Source: Antrihabitans stalactiti
GTDB lineage: Bacteria; Actinomycetota; Actinomycetes; Mycobacteriales; Mycobacteriaceae
Reading direction: 5' to 3'
Assembly: GCF_012932915.1 (NCBI RefSeq)
Contig: NZ_VCQU01000004.1
Location: 62,001-126,000, forward strand
Length of the DNA stretch: 64,000 nt
How positions within the stretch are numbered: the first letter of the stretch is position 1; every line of letters starts with the position of its first letter. The position numbers and the translations under genes are program-made. Shown here one piece after another: positions 52,086 through 61,397 of the stretch. The notes beneath the pieces are model-generated. The model worked only from the letters and a program-made list of their open reading frames with translations. It made no database searches and was not told where the DNA came from.

Positions 52086-53228
52086 ATGCACACGCCCCTC
52101 TGTGAATTGTTCGGGATCGACCACCCGATCTTCGGCTTCAGCCCATCACCCCCCGTCGTCGCCGCAATCAGCAACGCCGGCGGCATGGGCGTCCTCGGCG
52201 TCGCGGCGATGACACCGGAAGGCGTCGACGAAGCACTGAGCTGGATCGAGGATCAGGTCGGTGAGCGGCCCTACGGAGTCGACGTCATCATGCCTGCCCT
52301 CACCGCCGAAACCGCGGCCGTCGACACCGAGCAACTTGCCGCCGAACTGCGCGCGCGAATTCCCAACGAGAATCGCGAGTTCGTCGACGATCTCATGGAT
52401 CGGTTCGCACTCGAACCGATCCCAGACGACAACATGACACCTGGCGGCATGCTGACCCACCTCGCCGCGCGCAGTCAACTCGACACCGTGCTGCAGCACT
52501 CGCCGGCCTTCCTCGTGAATGCGCTCGGCACCCTCCCGGCCGACATTATCGAGACGTGCCGACAGCGTGGCATCCGGACCGGTTCGCTCGCCGGAAAGGC
52601 CAAACACGCAGTCGCACACCGGGATGCCGGTATCGACGTTGTGATCTCCACGAGTTACGAGGCGGCCGGGCATACCGGCGACATCGCCGGTATGGTCCTT
52701 CACGCCGAGATCGCGAATGCCGTCGCCCCGCTCCCTGTGCTGGCATCTGGAGCTATGGCAACCGGGCGGCAGGCCGCAGCAGCCATCGCGCTCGGCGCGC
52801 AGGGGGTCTGGGCCGGTTCCGCGTGGCTGACCTCCGACGAATGGATCGGTAGGCCACCGCCGACCGCGATGTTCCCCGGTTGGACCGACGCGAAACAGGC
52901 CTACCTCGACGCGACCTCCAGCGACACCGTCCGCACCAGGTGGGCCACCGGCAAACCGGCGCGGCTGCTGCGGACGCCGTGGTCGGACGCATGGGAAGCC
53001 TCGGACTCGCCGGGTTACCTACCCATGCCACTGCAGGGCGCCCTCGTGACCGAAGCCCAACGCAGAATGGGCCACTGGAATCGGTCCGACATCGGCTTCA
53101 TGCCCGCCGGGCAGGTCATCGGCATGTTGAACGAGATCAAGCCCGCCGGCCGGATAATCGCAGAGATGGTTCGCGAATACGACGAAGTCGTTGCGAGCCT
53201 TGCGAACACGACGACGGGACCGCGATGA
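52086..53228 (+). CDS. nitronate monooxygenase-like flavin enzyme (possible enoyl-CoA reductase)
   Basis: 380 aa TIM-barrel of the nitronate monooxygenase/FMN group (HPIFGFSPSPPVVAAISNAGGMGVLGVAAM, LPVLASGAMATGRQAAAAIALGAQGVWAGSAWL). The mycobacterial IpdC protein of cholesterol C/D-ring degradation has this fold and reduces an enoyl-CoA; the gene context here (EchA, acyl-CoA dehydrogenases, SDR) favours such a role over nitronate oxidation. Not proven. Confidence 0.8.
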   Translation: MHTPLCELFGIDHPIFGFSPSPPVVAAISNAGGMGVLGVAAMTPEGVDEALSWIEDQVGERPYGVDVIMPALTAETAAVDTEQLAAELRARIPNENREFVDDLMDRFALEPIPDDNMTPGGMLTHLAARSQLDTVLQHSPAFLVNALGTLPADIIETCRQRGIRTGSLAGKAKHAVAHRDAGIDVVISTSYEAAGHTGDIAGMVLHAEIANAVAPLPVLASGAMATGRQAAAAIALGAQGVWAGSAWLTSDEWIGRPPPTAMFPGWTDAKQAYLDATSSDTVRTRWATGKPARLLRTPWSDAWEASDSPGYLPMPLQGALVTEAQRRMGHWNRSDIGFMPAGQVIGMLNEIKPAGRIIAEMVREYDEVVASLANTTTGPR

Positions 53229-53998
53229 AACCTTGGCACGATTTGACCGGTCACGTCGCGATCGTCACCGGGGGCAATGCCGGAATCGGTCTCGGCATGG
53301 CACGTGGTCTCTGCCGATCCGGCGCCGCTATCGCGATCTGGGGCACCAACGCAGATCGCAACGCGGCCGCGGTGCGCGAACTCGCGGGCATCGGCGGCGA
53401 CGACCGTGTCACGGCTATGACGGTGGACGTTTCCGACGAGGACGCAGTCGACGACGGAGTTGCCCGCACCGCACAGCACTTCGGTGCTGTCGATTCTTGC
53501 TTCGTCAACGCTGGAGTCGGCGGGCACGTCGACGACATCGAAGCGCAGGAGACGGCGGACTGGCACCGAACGCTCGCGGTCAACCTCCACGGCGCGTTCC
53601 ACACGATGCGCGCGGCCGCCAGAGAGCTACGCACACAGCGGCGCGGTGGCTCGTTGGTCGTTACCAGCAGCCTCGGCGCACTCGACGGCATGCCACGCAA
53701 CGTCTCCTACGCCGCGAGCAAAGGAGCGGTCATCTCGATGGTTCGATCTCTCGCCGTCGAACTCGCGCGCGACGCGATCCGGGTCAATGCGCTGGTGCCT
53801 GGCTGGATCGACACAGCGATGACTCAGCCGATGCTCGCGACCAGCGCCGTCAACCAGAAGATTCTCCCTCGAATTCCATTGCGGCGCTGGGGAACACCCG
53901 ACGACTTCGAGTCGACCGCCGTGTGGCTCGCCAGTCCGGGGTCAACGTACCTCACCGGCCAGACGATCGTGCTGGATGGCGGATACTCGATCTATTGA
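53225..53998 (+). CDS. short-chain dehydrogenase/reductase
   Basis: 257 aa SDR: TGGNAGIGLGMARGL cofactor site, VNAGVGG, catalytic SSLGALDG and YAASK. The ending DFESTAVWLASPGSTYLTGQTIVLDGGYSIY is typical of classical SDRs. Start overlaps the preceding stop. It may oxidise a ring or side-chain hydroxyacyl-CoA. It overlaps the convergent TetR gene by seven bases. Confidence 0.92.
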   Translation: MKPWHDLTGHVAIVTGGNAGIGLGMARGLCRSGAAIAIWGTNADRNAAAVRELAGIGGDDRVTAMTVDVSDEDAVDDGVARTAQHFGAVDSCFVNAGVGGHVDDIEAQETADWHRTLAVNLHGAFHTMRAAARELRTQRRGGSLVVTSSLGALDGMPRNVSYAASKGAVISMVRSLAVELARDAIRVNALVPGWIDTAMTQPMLATSAVNQKILPRIPLRRWGTPDDFESTAVWLASPGSTYLTGQTIVLDGGYSIY

Positions 53999-54630
53999 CC
54001 GGTCCACGCGTCCAGGCGATGCAGATTCGGATATCCCAGCACCATCTTGCTCAGCTCGGTCACGAAGGTTTTCTGTGAGATATCCGGTTCATCGAGGACG
54101 TAACGGATCGATAGGCTCGTCGCCGTTTGCGTCAGCAGCCACGCCGCCGCCGCAGGGTCGGTGTCGCCCAGCAACTCACGCCGGTTGGTGAGATACCCCC
54201 GAGTCAGGTCCGCCACGCGGGACTCCAATCCTGCAAGTGCCTGGCCCCGGCGACCCGGCACCTGCTCGACGAGGGCGCGGACCACGTGCCGACGTTCCGC
54301 CAACGCCTCGAGGACCGCGTTGATCATCGTCGGAACGACGACCTCCGGCTGGTCCCCCATCAGAGTGCTCATTTGCTGCGCCGCTCGCGACGCGAGCCCA
54401 TCGGCGAACTCAGCGACAATGGTCGCGATAATTGCGTCCTTGTTAGGAAAGTACTGATACAGAGAGCCGGGGCTGATCCCGGCTTCCTCGGCGATCCGAG
54501 TCGTCGAGGCTCCCTCATAACCGCGGTCCGACAGCACAGTTGCCGCGGCCGCCAGTATCCGAGCGACCATACTGCGCGAACGCTCCTGAGCAGGCACTTT
54601 ACGAGGCGACGACACACGCTTGGTGGACAC
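53992..54630 (-). CDS. TetR-family regulator (cluster III)
   Basis: 212 aa from GTG 54630. HTH GYEGASTTRIAEEAGISPGSLYQYFPNKDAII. Convergent with the operon SDR and overlapping its end. An inverted repeat with arms AACGCGA/TCGCGTT lies 12 bases upstream (54642-54663), fitting self-regulation. A shared AACGCGAAT nine-mer occurs in front of the thiolase operon at 40739. Confidence 0.88.
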   Translation of the reverse strand: MSTKRVSSPRKVPAQERSRSMVARILAAAATVLSDRGYEGASTTRIAEEAGISPGSLYQYFPNKDAIIATIVAEFADGLASRAAQQMSTLMGDQPEVVVPTMINAVLEALAERRHVVRALVEQVPGRRGQALAGLESRVADLTRGYLTNRRELLGDTDPAAAAWLLTQTATSLSIRYVLDEPDISQKTFVTELSKMVLGYPNLHRLDAWTGQ

Positions 54631-54641
54631 CGAGCAAGCGT

Positions 54642-54663
54642 AACGCGAATGTTCGATCGCGTT
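54642..54663. promoter_or_regulatory. operator candidate of the TetR gene at 53992
   Basis: Seven-base arms AACGCGA (54642-54648) and TCGCGTT (54657-54663) with an eight-base spacer, directly upstream of the GTG start. Confidence 0.5.
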
Positions 54664-54735
54664 CCTAGACGGTCGACGGACATCGGTCAGCTCGGCCGGG
54701 CCCGCTTTCGGTCAGGATAGGCACCCGTCTGCAAT

Positions 54736-55365
54736 TCATTGCTGATAAGTAGCGAGCCATGTGGCGAGCATGCAAACTGCGTGGTCGACGAGTACGTCGC
54801 GCTCGATCGCGGGCGGACGTTTGAGCGCGATCTGACTGGCGAGCGACATCATCGTCGTGCTCCCCAGGAACGCGATTGCATCGGTTTGGGTGTCGGTCGG
54901 CGATAGCCCCAGCCCGTGGATGATCGCAATTCGGCCGACCTCGAACATTCGGGTTTCCATCGGCGAGAGGCGAGGCTCGGAACCGGTCGGGCGAGCCAGT
55001 CTGTCGCTGTAGGCGCGCAAGATCGGGCCATGTCGTTCGACACCCTCGACCGCTGCTACCAAGACTGTGCGAAGAGCACCTTCGAGGGTGTCGTTGAGAG
55101 AGTCGACGGTGACGCGACTCGCCTCCTTTTCTATGTCGATGACGAGCCGACGAAACACTGCCTCGACGAGTTCGTCTTTGTCCTCGAAGTACCGGTAGAG
55201 CGTCGCGATACCCACACCCGCACGTTCAGCAATGCGATTTGTCGTAGCACCCTCGTACCCGTGTTCGGCAATCACCCGAGCAGTGGCTTTAACGAGATCG
55301 TCGACAGTCTTCTTCGATCGTTGTTGTATCGGACTATTTCTGCTGCTCTTTGCTGGTTTTCTCAT
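54736..55365 (-). CDS. TetR-family regulator
   Basis: 209 aa. HTH GYEGATTNRIAERAGVGIATLYRYFEDKDELVEAVFRRL. Divergent from the P450 gene at 55601 with a 235-base gap, so it likely controls that P450 and the following fusion and SDR genes. A partial palindrome around CGAGTAAGTATTCG (about 55406-55419) is in that gap but is imperfect. Confidence 0.88.
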   Translation of the reverse strand: MRKPAKSSRNSPIQQRSKKTVDDLVKATARVIAEHGYEGATTNRIAERAGVGIATLYRYFEDKDELVEAVFRRLVIDIEKEASRVTVDSLNDTLEGALRTVLVAAVEGVERHGPILRAYSDRLARPTGSEPRLSPMETRMFEVGRIAIIHGLGLSPTDTQTDAIAFLGSTTMMSLASQIALKRPPAIERDVLVDHAVCMLATWLATYQQ

Positions 55366-55600
55366 ACGTGGTGCGACCTTCTCAACCTCGCCGAAAAGCC
55401 GAGTAGTAACCGAGTAAGTATTCGGATTAGCGTACTACAGACGCATCGCGAGTCGGTTCCTGCAACGCCGCGGGGATGTGGACTCGAACGGGAACAGGAG
55501 ACACCGTGCACAGCGGCACGACACCGAAAACCGACGCGACATCGTCGCAACCGCCAGATCGAAGCGAAACGCCCCCGGTACCCGGAGAGGTCGTCGCACG

Positions 55601-57052
55601 ATGATGAACCGAGACAGACTTGCTCTCAAAGTCCAATCCGTCGCCGCAGACCTTGCACGGTATGTCCCGTCCACCGGTGACCGCCCACTGGCCGACCCGC
55701 CGGCCGAGTCCGGACTTCTCCCAGTTCCGGGCTCACCCGGCATGCCCGTACTGGGCGAAACGCTAGCTTTGGTGGCCGACACGCTGGGTTGGGCGCAAGA
55801 CCGCCATGCGCGCTACGGAGACGTTTCGTGGTTCGACGCATTCGGAACCTCGTTGGTCCTCGTGCTCGGTCCAGACGCGATCGGCGAGGTGCTGGCCAAC
55901 CGGCAGCGGGTGTATTCGAACGCCGAGGGTTGGGGCTATTTTCTTGTGCCCTTCTTCGAACGCGGAATCATGCTCATGGACGGCGAGGAACATCTCCACC
56001 ACCGCCGAATTCTCCAACAGGCGTTCAGTCGCGAACGCTTGGTCGGCTACTTGGAGCGGATGAACCCGGTGATCGCGCAGGGCATCGCCGAATGGGAACC
56101 ACAGCACGCTTTCCAGGTGCAGCCGGCGGTCAAACAACTGGCGCTGAACGTCGCCACCGACGTCTTTCTCGGCGTGAAGCTGGGGTCGGAAGCCGAACCG
56201 GTCGATCAGGCCTTCATCGATCTCGTGCACGCCACGGGTTCGATCGTGCGGTTCGATGTTCCCGGCGGTGCGTGGCGCCGCGGATTAGTCGCCCGCCGCT
56301 ACCTCGAGGACTTCCTCTCTGCGCAGGTCACAGCCAAACGGGCTGGGGCACAAGATGACCTGTTCAGTGTGCTCACCCGCGCTCAGGACGAAGAGGGCAA
56401 CACCTTCGCCGACGTGGACGTCGTGAACCATCTGATCTTCGTGCTCATGGCGGCCCACGACACCAGCACCATCACCGCAACCATGATGTGCTACCTGCTC
56501 GGCCGCCATCCCGAATGGCAGCAGCGGTTGCGCGAGGAGTCGCGCGCCCTCGGAAAGGACTTCATCGAATACGGCGACATCGAAGCGCTCACCGGTCTCG
56601 ACCTCGTGATGAAGGAAACCCTGCGGATGTACTCACCAGTCGCCCTCTCGTGCCGTCGGGCGGTGGCGGATACCGAACTCGCAGGTCACTACATCCCAGC
56701 TGGGACGCGGTTGATGCTCGGAGTACAGGCTTCTCACCGCCTGGAGCCGTGGTGGACGAACCCCGACACATTCGATCCGGAGCGATTCGCCGAGCCACGC
56801 CGCGAGGACAAGCTACACAAGAACGCCTTCAATCCCTTCGGCGGCGGCGTCCACAAGTGCATCGGAATGTTCTTCGGCGGCATGGAAGTCAAGGCACTCA
56901 TGCACCAGTTGCTGCTCACGCACACCTGGAGCGTGGCGCCGGACTACCACCCGCCCATCCGCGTCGCCACCGGCCCGACGCCTGTCGACGGGTTACCCGT
57001 CCGACTACGACGAATTCAACCGTCCGACTTGCCGAAAAGCCGGGCGCTATAA
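55601..57052 (+). CDS. cytochrome P450 of cluster III
   Basis: 483 aa. Heme loop FNPFGGGVHKCIGMFFG with ligand Cys420, I-helix MAAHDTSTITATMM, ExxR-type KETLRMYSPVA. Longer than the cluster I P450 and of a CYP136/CYP51-like build, with an N-terminal region like mammalian-type P450s. GGAGAGG precedes the ATG (a second ATG follows at once). It would hydroxylate the substrate, giving an alcohol oxidised by the SDR and then by the ALDH-ligase fusion downstream. Confidence 0.88.
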   Translation: MMNRDRLALKVQSVAADLARYVPSTGDRPLADPPAESGLLPVPGSPGMPVLGETLALVADTLGWAQDRHARYGDVSWFDAFGTSLVLVLGPDAIGEVLANRQRVYSNAEGWGYFLVPFFERGIMLMDGEEHLHHRRILQQAFSRERLVGYLERMNPVIAQGIAEWEPQHAFQVQPAVKQLALNVATDVFLGVKLGSEAEPVDQAFIDLVHATGSIVRFDVPGGAWRRGLVARRYLEDFLSAQVTAKRAGAQDDLFSVLTRAQDEEGNTFADVDVVNHLIFVLMAAHDTSTITATMMCYLLGRHPEWQQRLREESRALGKDFIEYGDIEALTGLDLVMKETLRMYSPVALSCRRAVADTELAGHYIPAGTRLMLGVQASHRLEPWWTNPDTFDPERFAEPRREDKLHKNAFNPFGGGVHKCIGMFFGGMEVKALMHQLLLTHTWSVAPDYHPPIRVATGPTPVDGLPVRLRRIQPSDLPKSRAL

Positions 57053-57100
57053 GCACTCCAGATCAGCTCCTGTCGAATTGTCGAAGAGAAGAGTCAAAAG

Positions 57101-60100
57101 ATGACTTTCGAGGTCAGCAATCCGGCCGACGGACGAAGCGTCGGCGTCGCCGCCGAAACGTCAATCGCCGAGGTTGCCGCCGTTGTCGCAAATTCCCGTG
57201 TAGCGCAAAAGGAATGGCAGGCGATCGGCGCAAAGCGGCGAGCACGGACGTTGCGCGAGCTGCAGGGCTGGGTGTTCGACAATGCCCAACACCTTGCCGA
57301 TGTGCTGCAGGACGAGGCCGGTAAGCCCCGCGCCGACGCGCGTCTCGAGGTGGCCTATGTTGCCGATCTGCTCGGTTACTACGCCGACCAGGCACCGGCG
57401 TTTCTCGCCGACGAGCATCCGTCGGGACACGGCCTGCTGGGCATGGCCAAGCGCTTGACCACCACCTACCGGCCGTACCCGGTGGTCGGAGTGATCACGC
57501 CGTGGAACTACCCGCTGATCATGCCTTCGCTGGACGCCATCCCCGCGCTGGCTGCCGGTGCCGCCGTCGTGCTCAAGCCGTCCGAGGCCACCCCGCTGAG
57601 TGGACTCGAACTGGCGCGCGGCTGGCGTGAAATCACTGCGCCTCCGGTGTTTTCGGTGGTGACCGGCGCGGCCGAGACGGGCGAAGCAGTGGTGGATGCC
57701 GTCGACTACGTGCAGTTCACCGGGTCGACCCGAACCGGCCGGCGAATCGCTGCGGCGTGCGCCGAGCAGTTGAAACCGTGCGGCCTCGAGCTGGGCGGTA
57801 AGGACGCGGCAATTGTCCTCGCCGACGCCGACATCGACCGGGCTGTGCACGGCATCGCGTGGGGCGGGCTGGTCAACGCCGGACAGATGTGCATTTCGGT
57901 CGAGCGGGTGTACGTCGAAGCGCCGGTGTACGACGAGTTCGTCCTCAAGCTCGCCGACCACGTCTCGAACTTGCGGCTGGGTGCCGACGACCGCGGGCAC
58001 CGATTCGATGTCGGCACCCTCATCGCCGACGCGCAACGGGACGTGGTGACCGATCACGTAGCCGACGCGGTTGCCAAGGGTGCGCGAATTCTCGTCGGCG
58101 GTAACGCAACCGGTATCGGCAACTTCTTCGAACCGACGGTGCTGGTCGATGTCGATCATTCGATGGCGTGTATGACCGAGGAGACCTTCGGACCCACGTT
58201 GCCGGTGGTGAAGGTCGCGAACGAGGACGAAGCGATCCGGCTCGCCAACGATTCGGCTTACGGGTTGTCGGCGTCGGTGTGGACCCGCGACCGCGCCGCG
58301 GGCAAACGGGTCGCGAGCAGGCTGGAGGTCGGCGCGGTGAACGTGAACGACTCCGGCGCCAACATGTCCGCCTACGCACTGCCCATGGGCGGGTGGAAGC
58401 AATCCGGCATCGGTGCTCGGCTCGGTGGCGCGGCGGGTGTCCGTAAATATTGTCGGGCACAAGCGATCACCGAGCCACGGGTCCCGGTGCCGGCGCGGGA
58501 AATGTTCTGGTTTCCGTACTCCTCGCGTGGGGTGACGCAAACGGTCGGTCTGATGCGCCTGGTTGGCGCACATGGCCTGCGGCGCTTCGGCATCGTCGGA
58601 GTTGGCGCACAGGAACTCCTCGACCGGGCCGCTGACGAGTCCGTTGCCGCGGGCGTGCTCTGGCGTGCCGGGGCGATTCCGCGCGACCCGCGCGTTCTGC
58701 GTGCGACTGCGCGTGCGTCCGCGCAGTGGGGTCAGCTCGGCGGATTACCTGCTGCGAGCGCTGCCGCCTATCCCGAGCGCGTCGCGCTCGTCGACGATCG
58801 CGGTGAGCTGGCCTACGCCGAATTCGCCGAGCGAGTCTTCCGCGCGGCGAACGGGTTCCGCGCAACCCTACCGGCGAACCCGACTATCGGAATCCTGTGC
58901 CGCAACCACGCCGACGCCCTGGTCGCGTTGTTCGGCGCCATCGCCGCCGGCGCGCGAGTCGTGCTGTTGAACACCGATTTCAGTGCTCGGCAGGTGGATG
59001 CGGTGAGCGGTCGCGAGAAGCTCGATGCGCTCGTGTACGACGACGAATTCGACACAACGACAACGGGATTCGAAGGTATCCGCTGGTGTGCCTGGCAGGG
59101 CGACAAGTCGTTCGCCGCCCTCGTCGACGCGGCATCACCCGCTGAGCCGCCGCAGCCCGAGCGGCCGGGTTCGTTTGTCGCGCTGACCAGTGGCAGCACA
59201 GGCATGCCGAAGGGTGTGCCGCGCAAGACGGGTCGCAGCCTCGTCATTTCTGCGGGCTTGTTGTCGAAGATTCCGTTGCGCGGGAACGAGAGTGTGCTGG
59301 TGTCTGCACCCGTGTTCCATGGCTGGGGACTGATCGTCACCGCATTGTCGCTGACATTGGGTTCGACAGTGATCCTGCACCGGCGATTCGATGCGACCCG
59401 CGTCCTGACCGACCTGGAGCGCTACGGATGTTCGACGTTGGCGGCGGTGCCGACGATGCTGCGACGCCTGTTGGCAACAGATCGGGTGGCAAACGCGAAT
59501 CTGCATGCACTGCGTATCGTCGGAAGCGGTGGGGCGCGACTGGATTCGCTACTCGAACAGCAGATCACCGACACTTTCGGTCCGGTGCTGTACAACCTGT
59601 ACGGCTCCACCGAGGCCGCCTACATCAGCATCGCGACGCCGCAGGATCTGGCCGCGGCTCCGGGCTGTGCCGGGATCCCGCCACGCGGGGTCAAGGTCCG
59701 CATTGCCGATTCCGCGGGGCGTCCACTCCCGCCGAACACCGAGGGGCGCATCCTGATCCGCTCCGCCGGGCAGCTCGAGGCCTACACCGACGGCCGCACC
59801 GGCTCGGTGGTCGACGGCTACCTCGACACCGGCGATCGCGGCCGAATCGACGCCGACGGCAGGCTGTTCGTCGCCGGCCGATCGGACGGGATGATCGTCT
59901 CCGGCGGTGAGAACGTCTTCCCTGAAGAACTCGAGTTGGCACTGCTCACCCATCCCGCCATCGCCGACGCAGCAGTCACGGCCGTCGACGACGCCGAATT
60001 CGGGCAGCGTCTGCGTGCGTATGTCGTTGCTGCCGAAGACGTTTCAATCGATGAATCGGCAGTGCGCGGCCACGTCGCCGCTGAGCTGCCCCGCTCGCGG

Positions 60101-60199
60101 ATGCCGCGCGACGTGGTGTTCGTCGAAGCGCTGCCCCGCACGGCGTCAGGCAAGGTTGTGCGCGCCACCCTCACACAACTACAGGCGGAGCACGCATGA
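57101..60199 (+). CDS. aldehyde dehydrogenase-acyl-CoA synthetase fusion
   Basis: 1032 aa. Residues 1 to about 465 are an ALDH (VGVITPWNYPLIM, FTGSTRTGRRIA, LELGGKDAAIVL, Cys264 in NAGQMCISVE). Residues about 535-1032 are an AMP-forming CoA ligase (P-loop LTSGSTGMPKGVPRK near 695, NLYGSTEAAYISI, YLDTGDRGRIDADGRLFVAGRSDGMIVSGGENVFPEELE, and ASGKVVRATL). A roughly 70-residue linker joins them. One protein could turn an aldehyde into an acyl-CoA via the free acid. No stop or frameshift; codon use is uniform. Confidence 0.92.
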   Translation: MTFEVSNPADGRSVGVAAETSIAEVAAVVANSRVAQKEWQAIGAKRRARTLRELQGWVFDNAQHLADVLQDEAGKPRADARLEVAYVADLLGYYADQAPAFLADEHPSGHGLLGMAKRLTTTYRPYPVVGVITPWNYPLIMPSLDAIPALAAGAAVVLKPSEATPLSGLELARGWREITAPPVFSVVTGAAETGEAVVDAVDYVQFTGSTRTGRRIAAACAEQLKPCGLELGGKDAAIVLADADIDRAVHGIAWGGLVNAGQMCISVERVYVEAPVYDEFVLKLADHVSNLRLGADDRGHRFDVGTLIADAQRDVVTDHVADAVAKGARILVGGNATGIGNFFEPTVLVDVDHSMACMTEETFGPTLPVVKVANEDEAIRLANDSAYGLSASVWTRDRAAGKRVASRLEVGAVNVNDSGANMSAYALPMGGWKQSGIGARLGGAAGVRKYCRAQAITEPRVPVPAREMFWFPYSSRGVTQTVGLMRLVGAHGLRRFGIVGVGAQELLDRAADESVAAGVLWRAGAIPRDPRVLRATARASAQWGQLGGLPAASAAAYPERVALVDDRGELAYAEFAERVFRAANGFRATLPANPTIGILCRNHADALVALFGAIAAGARVVLLNTDFSARQVDAVSGREKLDALVYDDEFDTTTTGFEGIRWCAWQGDKSFAALVDAASPAEPPQPERPGSFVALTSGSTGMPKGVPRKTGRSLVISAGLLSKIPLRGNESVLVSAPVFHGWGLIVTALSLTLGSTVILHRRFDATRVLTDLERYGCSTLAAVPTMLRRLLATDRVANANLHALRIVGSGGARLDSLLEQQITDTFGPVLYNLYGSTEAAYISIATPQDLAAAPGCAGIPPRGVKVRIADSAGRPLPPNTEGRILIRSAGQLEAYTDGRTGSVVDGYLDTGDRGRIDADGRLFVAGRSDGMIVSGGENVFPEELELALLTHPAIADAAVTAVDDAEFGQRLRAYVVAAEDVSIDESAVRGHVAAELPRSRMPRDVVFVEALPRTASGKVVRATLTQLQAEHA

Positions 60200-60281
60200 G
60201 CAGCAGGTTCGAAATGGCCGGAGCCCGAAGGTCCCACTCGTATTCCAACCCGACCATATTCCAGCCCGACAGGACGACACG

Positions 60282-61106
60282 ATGAACAGTCAGCCGAAAG
60301 AACGACGAATCGCCCTGACCGGCGGGGCACGCGGCATCGGATTCGCGACCGCACGGACCCTGCTCGACGCCGGCCACCGAGTGGCGATCGGCGACATCGA
60401 CGCCGCCGCGCTCGAACGCGCCCACGCCGACCTCGACAACCCGAGGCTATCGGTCCTGCACCTGGACGTCACCGACAAACAATCGTTCACGACATTCCTC
60501 GACGCCGCCGAAGCCCAGTTCGGTCCGTTGGACGTACTTGTCAACAACGCCGGAATCATGCCAGTCGGTCCGCTGCTGGACGAATCCGACGAGATCGCGC
60601 GGCGCATGGTCGAGATCAACGTCCACGGAGTGATCACCGGAACCAAACTCGCACTCGAGCGCATGGCGCCGCGTCGGTCTGGACATGTCATCAACGTCGC
60701 ATCCGTCGCGGGCCGGGTGTCAAGCCCGGGGCAGGCGACCTATTGCGCGACCAAACACGCCGTCGTCGGGTTTACCGACGCGGTCCGGCTCGAATTCGCC
60801 GATCGCGGCATCGATGTCAGCATGGTGTTGCCGAGTTTCACCGAGACCGAGATGTTGGCCGGTACCCGCGCACCCAGGCTGACCGGCAATCTGCCCCCGG
60901 CGAAGGTGGCGAAAGTGATTGTCGACGTCATAGATCGCCCCCGAGCCGAGGCGATCGTTCCCGGCTACACCGCACCGCTCATCCACGGACACGGGCTGCT
61001 CCCCCGGCCGGTGCAGAAGGCGCTCGCGCACTTCTTCGGCAACGACACGATCTTCCTGGAGGTCGACGCTGCCGCCCGGAAGGCCTACGACAACCGGATC
61101 GGTTGA
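60282..61106 (+). CDS. short-chain dehydrogenase/reductase
   Basis: 274 aa SDR: TGGARGIGFATARTL, NNAGIMPVG, catalytic SVAGRVSSPGQATYCATK. The long C-terminal tail (PLIHGHGLLPRPVQKALAHFFGND) is like those of mycobacterial SDRs acting on lipids or long alcohols. Last complete gene of the cluster, 82 bases after the fusion, probably oxidising the P450-made alcohol to the aldehyde. Confidence 0.9.
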   Translation: MNSQPKERRIALTGGARGIGFATARTLLDAGHRVAIGDIDAAALERAHADLDNPRLSVLHLDVTDKQSFTTFLDAAEAQFGPLDVLVNNAGIMPVGPLLDESDEIARRMVEINVHGVITGTKLALERMAPRRSGHVINVASVAGRVSSPGQATYCATKHAVVGFTDAVRLEFADRGIDVSMVLPSFTETEMLAGTRAPRLTGNLPPAKVAKVIVDVIDRPRAEAIVPGYTAPLIHGHGLLPRPVQKALAHFFGNDTIFLEVDAAARKAYDNRIG

Positions 61107-61110
61107 CACG

Positions 61111-61290
61111 ATGACTGCAACCGAAATTCTTTGCGATGGAGTCGAGTATCCGGTCGCCGGTGGCAACCAGGGGTTTTCCTCATTTCAAGGTGGGGCAAGT
61201 TCTTCGACTCCACATTTCTCTACGTATTCAACGGCGAAACCGCAAACCCATGGGCCCCAACGTGTGAGCCGAAATGTAGGTCCCAGCTGA
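61111..61290 (+). pseudogene. short ORF, probable truncated gene at the island junction
   Basis: ATG 61111, five bases after the SDR stop, begins MTATEILCDGVEYPVAGG and then becomes low-complexity (SSFQGGASSSTPHFSTYSTAK) up to a TGA at 61288-61290. The first 18 residues look like a normal coding start in operon position, and the rest does not. I interpret it as a catabolic gene cut off by recombination next to the integration module. Confidence 0.4.
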
Positions 61291-61397
61291 TAACTCCCCG
61301 GCACCTGCGAGTTAACACGAGTCACCTTCCGTGCCCCGACGACAGGCGTGAGACTTAGCGGTAGCTAGGCAACTCAGCCGGACGAAGGGACTGAAAA

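Noticed and set aside
55478-55487. GGACTCGAAC matching part of the tRNA-Ala T-arm, a possible second attachment core
   Set aside because: Only ten bases match and the flanks do not; too short, and inside the regulatory gap of cluster III.
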